Below are positions 58,690-64,000 of a stretch of DNA of 64,000 nt, piece after piece. A model generated the notes under the pieces. It did no database searches, was not told where the DNA came from, and saw only the letters and a program-made list of their open reading frames with translations. The stretch comes from Agrypnia vestita. Taxonomy: Eukaryota > Arthropoda > Insecta > Trichoptera > Phryganeidae. The DNA is taken from NCBI GenBank assembly GCA_016648135.1, contig JADDOH010002592.1:186001-250000 (forward strand), written 5' to 3'. How positions within the stretch are numbered: position 1 is the stretch's first letter; every line of letters starts with the position of its first letter. A program made the translations under genes and the position numbers.

Positions 58690-59109
58690 AAGGATGTCCC
58701 GTATCTCGACGTCAAGCCGAAATTGGGTGATAATAGTCATAATAGTTATCAGAAAAATATTTCAAAAAAGTCATGTGTTTTAAAAATTATAAGCATTGAA
58801 AAAAAATCTACACCCTGTGACGGTCTTTTCGCTCCTGTTGCTACAAATCTTTATTTTTCTTAATTTTATTATTATTATATAATCCTGAATAATTCTTAAA
58901 TTTGCTTCTGTAAACTTTTGTCCAAAATTCAAAGCCAACTGCTCCAACTTGGAAGAAAATGTCACTTTTTGACAAAACCAAGTATTCAAAATCAATACTT
59001 TGCCCAGTTTTAACTGACTGTTTTTTAATTTTTTTTAATATTTTTCTAATAACTATTATGACTTGGCTTATCACCCGATTTCGGCTTAATAGCTAGATAC
59101 AGGATATTC
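58690..59109. mobile_element. MITE with about 70-bp terminal inverted repeats (copy 2)
   Basis: It has the same ends and interior as 4871-5278, inverted. The left is AAGGATGTCCCGTATCTCGA and the right is TAGATACAGGATATTC, with TAATAGTTATCAGAAAAATA and TATTTTTCTAATAACTATTA pairing further in. TA flanks both sides. Shared interior: AACTTGGAAGAAAATGTCAC and GACAAAACCAAGTATTCAA. No transposase. The open frames here (58651-58863 plus, 58780-58995 and 58841-59074 minus) belong to the element. Confidence 0.75.
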
Positions 59110-59459
59110 TATATATGTAAATGTTATTCTGTATGAAGAATATCGAAAACATATTTTTTTAAATAAATTCTTGCAATACCATCAATTTTCTTGTCACCCA
59201 CGTTTTATGTTGTGAGTGATGCAATGTGCATAATATTTCGTTTATTCAAATTTTCTATAATTCTCTTATTCCATTACACTGTCATTCCGAAAGAATTAAG
59301 CCTCACATTGTCTTCTACAATGTGGACACACTGGACAAGTCACACTAATTGAATACGCGGGCACGAAGTGAGTGAAACTAACATATAATAACAAACTGTT
59401 AATATTTCCATTGTGCCCAAAATACGTAACGCTTTATTCGACTCACGTTTACTAAGCGG
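59110..59459. other. No recognised gene; short hairpin at about 59305-59327
   Basis: CACATTGT-CTTCT-ACAATGTG is an eight-pair hairpin. No other signal. Confidence 0.4.
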
Positions 59460-59640
59460 CCGTTGAAAGCGAAACTCGCGCCGTCAAAACCGGCCCTGAT
59501 TTCACTCGAAAATGTGTCTAAGGAAGTACGCCATACCGGCCAAAGTGTCGCGCCAGCGCCGCGTCACATGGGCGCGTCTGTCGCGGCGACTTTCGGACCA
59601 GCTCCCGCGAATTTCAACTCATGGTCAACGTGTTCATAAT
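59460..59640. other. CpG-rich island with open frame, candidate first exon
   Basis: The plus frame from ATG at 59512 reads MCLRKYAIPAKVSRQRRVTW, then ARLSRRLSDQLPRISTHG, and stays open into AT-rich DNA at 59751. The GC-rich part (GTCGCGCCAGCGCCGCG) is only about 180 bases. The basic composition may simply reflect GC content. No family is recognised and no TATA box is seen. Confidence 0.22.
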
Positions 59641-59751
59641 TTGAAGAATTTTAAAATTTTCGTATTGCCAAAGCGCACTTCGGTGGTGTCGCGTTTTTTT
59701 ATTTATTTAATAGATAATACATATAATTTATTTTATAACAATTATAACTAG

Positions 59752-60489
59752 CAAATATTAACAATCAAATTACTCTTATATGTTATACCTCACCAAAAAG
59801 AATTAAGATTCTTGTGTGTGGTGAGGGTTAATCGCTTACAATCTTATAGGTAGTGTAATCTAATTTAACAAACAATTTGTTAATACACTATTCATCTAAT
59901 ATACCGAAAAATTTTCAATAAGCAGTCAAAAAGAGACTAAACTCAATCACAAAGTTAATTCTACAATAAATGAGAAGCCATTCGGGGGAATATGCACACT
60001 AGACGCAACCGCAAAACATCCACCATCATACAATAGTCAACATTCGTTAAACAATTCTCGGCGTCTGTACGTCGGTCACACTATTACGACGAAAACGGAA
60101 GTATTTCTGTACCTAATCATTTGGCACTCAAAAGCTAATTGCCATAGTGTAGCTAATTGTGGCCTGTGCCCATATATTTCAATTTTTTTCATTACAGACG
60201 AGGATTGTCATCTAGTAAGTAAAAAAAATATTTCGCATGTCATAAATTTTGTGTAATATTCCAAACGAACCATTTTATAAAAAAAGATATATACATAGGT
60301 ATACAAGAATAATTAACTGGAAAAATAATCTGGTTAAAAAATAAACATTAATAAAAATAAACATTTTATGGAAAAATACCAGTAGAACCATATATAAAAA
60401 TAGAAGCCTTAATTTTGTCATAAAGTAGGTTAAATTTATAACAATTATCACTGCTTTAGGTTTTTATTAATGTACGATTTTTTTTAAAG
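59752..60489. other. AT-rich DNA without recognised gene
   Basis: Nothing seen. Confidence 0.4.
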
Positions 60490-60662
60490 AAAAAATAGAG
60501 ATGCGAACACATAATACGTGTCACGTCAATATTCTTACTATTTTCAAACAAAGCTGAATGCTTGTGCTGTGAAAATAGGACTAACTTGCTGGTCTGGAGT
60601 GAGGTTCGAACCCGTGACCTTTGGATCACGAGGTGAGACCAACTAGCTACAATAAAAGCTAG
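60490..60662 (-). mobile_element. SINE family S, copy with good B box
   Basis: On the minus strand: TAGCTTTTATTGTAGCTAGTT (worn A box), GTCTCACCTCGTGATCC, then GGTCACGGGTTCGAACCTCA containing a clean B box GGTTCGAACCT, CTCCAGACCAGC, and the body GTCCTATTTTCACAGCACAA ..GTGACACGTATTATGTGTTC. It matches 49540-49712 and 56945-57120. Confidence 0.72.
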
Positions 60663-60843
60663 CAATAAAAAATTTAACAAGTAAATTTTTATGTATCGTT
60701 ACGAATCTGGAGCATTAGAGAAACCAGACTGTGAAGCAATATAAAATTTTTAAAAATATGAATTTTTTACAAGCTCCGAAAAACATATATATAAATAATA
60801 TTTCGAAATTTTCGTGATTAACTTTGTGGAAGTTCATTGTAAA

Positions 60844-61068
60844 TAACTATGAATAGAACACAACGTTGTTTACTTCACACAATGACACTTTAATTAAACA
60901 AATTAATTAAAACGTTTTCGATGCTTACTGCATCACCTTCAGTAATATACAGTAATATTCAGTATATTACTGAAGATGATGCAGTAAGCATCGAAAACGT
61001 TTTAATTAATTTGTTTAATTAAACTGTAATTGTGTGAAGTAAACAACGTTGTGTTCTATTCATAGTTA
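60844..61068. mobile_element. Nearly perfect foldback element with hammerhead-like cores
   Basis: The left arm starts TAACTATGAATAGAACACAA and the right arm ends TTGTGTTCTATTCATAGTTA. Arms of about 105 bases pair with only a few differences around a short centre near 60955. The low divergence means it formed recently. In the right arm 60970-60996 reads CTGAAGA, TGATGC, AGTAA, GCATC, GAAA. This fits the hammerhead core CUGANGA, a stem II of GATGC/GCATC, and GAAA. The left arm carries the same read on the minus strand with one core change (CTGAAGG). Penelope-like terminal repeats are the known insect source of such motifs. Confidence 0.7.
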
Positions 61069-61589
61069 TATATATAAACCCTATCTGCGATAATAACCAA
61101 AAGTCATACTGACAAAGTTTTTAAAAACCGTACTGTAATATATGTAGGTACTTAATTTTTTTAACCCTATTCATTTAAAATCCACTAAAGTTATTGTATG
61201 TCTAACTACCTAAAAACGAAATAGGTGCTTCTAAGTGCTGGCTAAAAATATTTAAAGATCTCTTACCATTTTCATGTGAATTTCCGCCTTCAACGCTCTG
61301 GATAAACAACGCTCCAATAACTTCACGCTATGAAATGTTAATCGAACACAAAATCCAAACACTTAAAATCCAATTTAATTGTAATTCAGTTCAATTTATT
61401 AATAACCTGAAAAATGAACACAAAATAACCTATAGTGAAAACCGCTTATATAAAAGATTTATTTAAGACTGTTTCACGATATAACGAAAGATAATTGCGG
61501 AAATATTTACAAAAAAACACTGACTTGAAGCAATAAACACAAACGTATAAAATGACAAAAAACTACACAAAAAAATGAATGAACGTTTG
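61069..61589. other. AT-rich DNA without recognised gene
   Basis: Nothing seen. Confidence 0.4.
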
Positions 61590-61735
61590 CCAGACTATAC
61601 CGCGAGAACTCGATTTCTCTATCAGTAGAAACTTTCTGAAGCGAACTGGCACGGCACTCGACTCTTGAGCGACTGGACGGCGACTGTCGATGGCTAACTT
61701 TCTTGAGTCCAATCACCGACCGGACCAGAAGTGAG
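61590..61735 (+). promoter_or_regulatory. Candidate promoter and first exon
   Basis: The arthropod initiator TCAGT is at 61622-61626 in a GC-richer stretch. An ATG at 61690 opens MANFLESNHRPDQK, ending at AA|GTGAGT with a good splice donor at 61731. Unspliced, the frame stops at once (AAG TGA), which suits an exon ending there. The opposing minus frames 61507-61767 and 61694-61978 (94 codons, proline-rich part PPPPLTSGPVGDW) overlap it. One strand at most is real. No protein family is recognised. Confidence 0.25.
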
Positions 61736-63142
61736 TGGAGGAGGTGGCTCAACACGTACGGCAGCAACGCTGCACCGCTGGCGACTGTCCGGAGGAAGGC
61801 CGCTGCTTCTGGCTTCTGCCTTCTGCATCAGGCCGTGGAAAAGGTCTTCAGGAGGTGGAAAACAGCCGGGTGAATGCGCCAAGATTTCCTTAAAGAGCAC
61901 TTTTGACTTAACCATTAGTTGCCATGTAACTGGTTGATTTCTTTTATGAAATAACTGACATTTCAAAATGTCTCGCATTTCTTTTCAACGAGAACATGAT
62001 TTATGTATGTTGTCCTGAGTGGGTAATTATTGGAAAGAGTACTGAAACGTCGTGTTTTCGAGCCTTTTTCAAGCTTTGAAGCCTATTTGACGTCGTGAAA
62101 AAATGTAAATTATGATTTTGCCTAGCTTAGAAATCGATTTTAACGTCGTTAAGAATGTAAATTGTAAATATTACGATTAAGGTATGCTGTAATTAGTATG
62201 TAATTATTTGGTTGTGTACTATTTATATAAAAATATATTTTTTAATAGCTTTACAGCTAATTTTGTTAGGTGAAATTTTTAATTGTGTATATAACTCGAA
62301 GAGAGCTTTTGTTTTCAGAAATACTCTTATAACTCAAGAGTGATAAGCTTTATGTTAATTATAATGTTTACATTTCAATATATAAAGTAGTTTAAGCATC
62401 TAAATTCCTGTCTCCTGCCAACTGCAATCCTTTAATTCGCATTGCCCTGAGCATATTTCAAATGGTTTTGAAACGCGCGAATGGTGCTAGCGTCAAAGCA
62501 ACTGTGTTACACTTTACTCAAGATGGAATGTATTATGATAAATGTATTATGATATCCCGGTATTTTATAGACAAAAATGGTTGGTGTAAGTGATCCTTAA
62601 AAGAAAAATACATGCGACGATTGAATTCTTTGTAGGTCATTTAATTATACACAATTTTTTCCTAAACAATTTTTTTGTATCTCCAACGGATTAGATGGCG
62701 TTTTCCATGAGAGCGCTTTACCGGCAATTTTTTTCCGACTTGATTCACTAGTATCGTAAATGCTAGAAAAATCTTTGTGAAGAAATGCAGACCATAATAG
62801 TAAAAACCGCATACAAATCCGTTCAGTGGTTCTCGAAATTAGCGCGGTCATACAGACGCTCGCCGGGGACTTCCTTTTATACTTTATATGATAATGAAGC
62901 AGAAAATTGTAATAATTCATCCACGTATACTCAAAGCATAATGAAACTATTCGAAAATTCCACATTTTCTGGAGTAGACCACATTGGTTTGTTTTTTCTT
63001 TTCTTAAAGTATAATTAGGTTACGAATAAAACATGATTTTTATTCACGTACCTACCTACAATGATTTTATTTATCATTCGTGTCATACAGCGAAGAAGAT
63101 CCACCGCATACCTAGGACCGTTTTATGAGCAATGACTCCCAT
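61736..63142. other. No gene; dispersed repeat fragment near 62780-62890
   Basis: ACAAATCCGTTCAGTGGTTC and TCGAAATTAGCGCGGTCATA resemble a degraded dispersed repeat common in insect genomes. GC-rich DNA at 61736-61870 continues the preceding island. The rest is AT-rich. Confidence 0.35.
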
Positions 63143-63275
63143 ATCGTCCCTGCACTTTCGCCATCCAGTATGGCATAATTTTAATGCTAAAGCGGTCATC
63201 TTCGTTTCGCCGCTGACACTCAAGTGAGTGTAAGTAATGCAGCGAGGCGACCACATAAAACCTCTTCACTGTCTC
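63143..63275 (+). repeat. Dispersed repeat D, copy 2
   Basis: CCCTGCACTTTCGCCATCCA, then TATGGCATAATTTTAATGCT and GCAGCGAGGCGACCACATAA match the inverted copy at 43185-43321. Confidence 0.55.
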
Positions 63276-64000
63276 TATGTGATGATTCGCATCATACATT
63301 TAAAACCATGCATATCTTGTTCTCTTGTGCTTGTCCGGATATCGGAAGTTAGTGATCATGTTGGCGATCATAATCTTGCAAGCAACAGCTAAAAATAGCT
63401 GGACGGTGGTTTTCCTGAACTATTTATTGCATTGGATATTTTAGCGAGGACGTCCTTCGTCTTCCAAGACCTCTTCTGCTCACAATTTTTCCTTGAATTA
63501 TAAGATGCAGGATCTAGTACTTCTCTGGGTATCTCGTGATATGGCCAAAATAGTGTAATTTTCTAGTTTTAACGGTTTTAAGGATTTTTTCCGTTCGAAT
63601 TCGGATCATCATGTGACGTTTGTAACGTTTTCAATCCAGTTTAATTTTAGAAGCCATCTGTAGACCTACATTCAAATGATTCGAGTTGTTTCAGCGAACG
63701 TTAATAGGTATATCAGAATGTTCATCATTCATATAAATCAGACAATTTATATTTTATTCAGTTTTTTGCGATCGATTAAATTTCATTGATAAAATTTTCA
63801 TCCGAGTTTCAAATATTCCATTTTAGTAAAGCGTGATATTTAATTGTTTGAATGCGTAGAAACTGTTAGAAATGGAAATATCTAATTTGACATATTCACT
63901 TAAGTCTTAAGTTATACAGTGAATTTAATTTATAATGCAAATTGACTAAAATCTAGCCCAGAATTTTCTTCCAAGACTTTTTTTACAAATTTATATGATG
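63276..64000. other. No recognised gene
   Basis: AT-rich, with no open frame or repeat that I can support. Confidence 0.4.

Noticed and set aside
60490..60662. tRNA gene on the minus strand
   Set aside because: The B box is clean, but the same sequence with the same body occurs at four other places, so it is a SINE.

Overview
The window is AT-rich animal DNA. It looks like an insect, and Lepidoptera is my best guess. That guess rests on the mobile elements: C-terminal ends of RTE-type LINEs of the kind common in moths and butterflies, a Helitron end with a short GC hairpin followed by CTAG, and degraded interspersed repeats of the butterfly/moth style. Nothing is bacterial: there are no operons, ribosome-binding sites or CRISPR arrays. 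I found no host gene that I can name. The only long open frame belongs to a LINE reverse transcriptase, and most short open frames fall in repeats or in unconserved AT-rich DNA. The window is probably intergenic, or sits inside very long introns.

Layout. 1-309 is the 3' end of an LTR-like repeat. 3940-4830 holds a foldback repeat (FB family) split by a Helitron at 4106-4626 that carries a cluster of heat-shock-element-like sites. 4871-5278 is a MITE whose sister copy is at 58690-59109. 6480-6720 is a Penelope-like remnant. 9541-9616 is a tRNA-derived repeat. 10088-10250 carries an exact histone-type stem-loop next to a possible decayed H4 end. 10876-11355 is a large palindromic MITE with a relative at 41696-42212. 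16296-17605 holds two RTE LINE ends pointing away from each other. 18539-20391 holds two LTR-like repeats in the same direction. 30561-33420 is a CR1/Jockey-group LINE on the minus strand with an intact RT frame and a broken endonuclease. 36410-37030 and 44735-45166 are further RTE ends. 46239-46679 is a four-copy 109-bp tandem repeat. The right third has four copies of a tRNA-derived SINE, all on the minus strand (47985-60662), and a nearly perfect foldback at 60844-61068 whose arms contain a hammerhead-ribozyme-like core.

There is no visible gene network. The elements record repeated, nested insertion. The points most worth following are regulatory or RNA motifs carried by mobile elements: heat-shock-type sites in a Helitron and in LTR U3 regions, hammerhead-like cores in Penelope-like remnants, and the histone 3' stem-loop. 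Four GC-richer islands (20640-20900, 54340-54611, 59460-59640, 61590-61735) are the best places to look for host promoters or first exons, and none is proven. All family assignments come from reading the sequence by eye.
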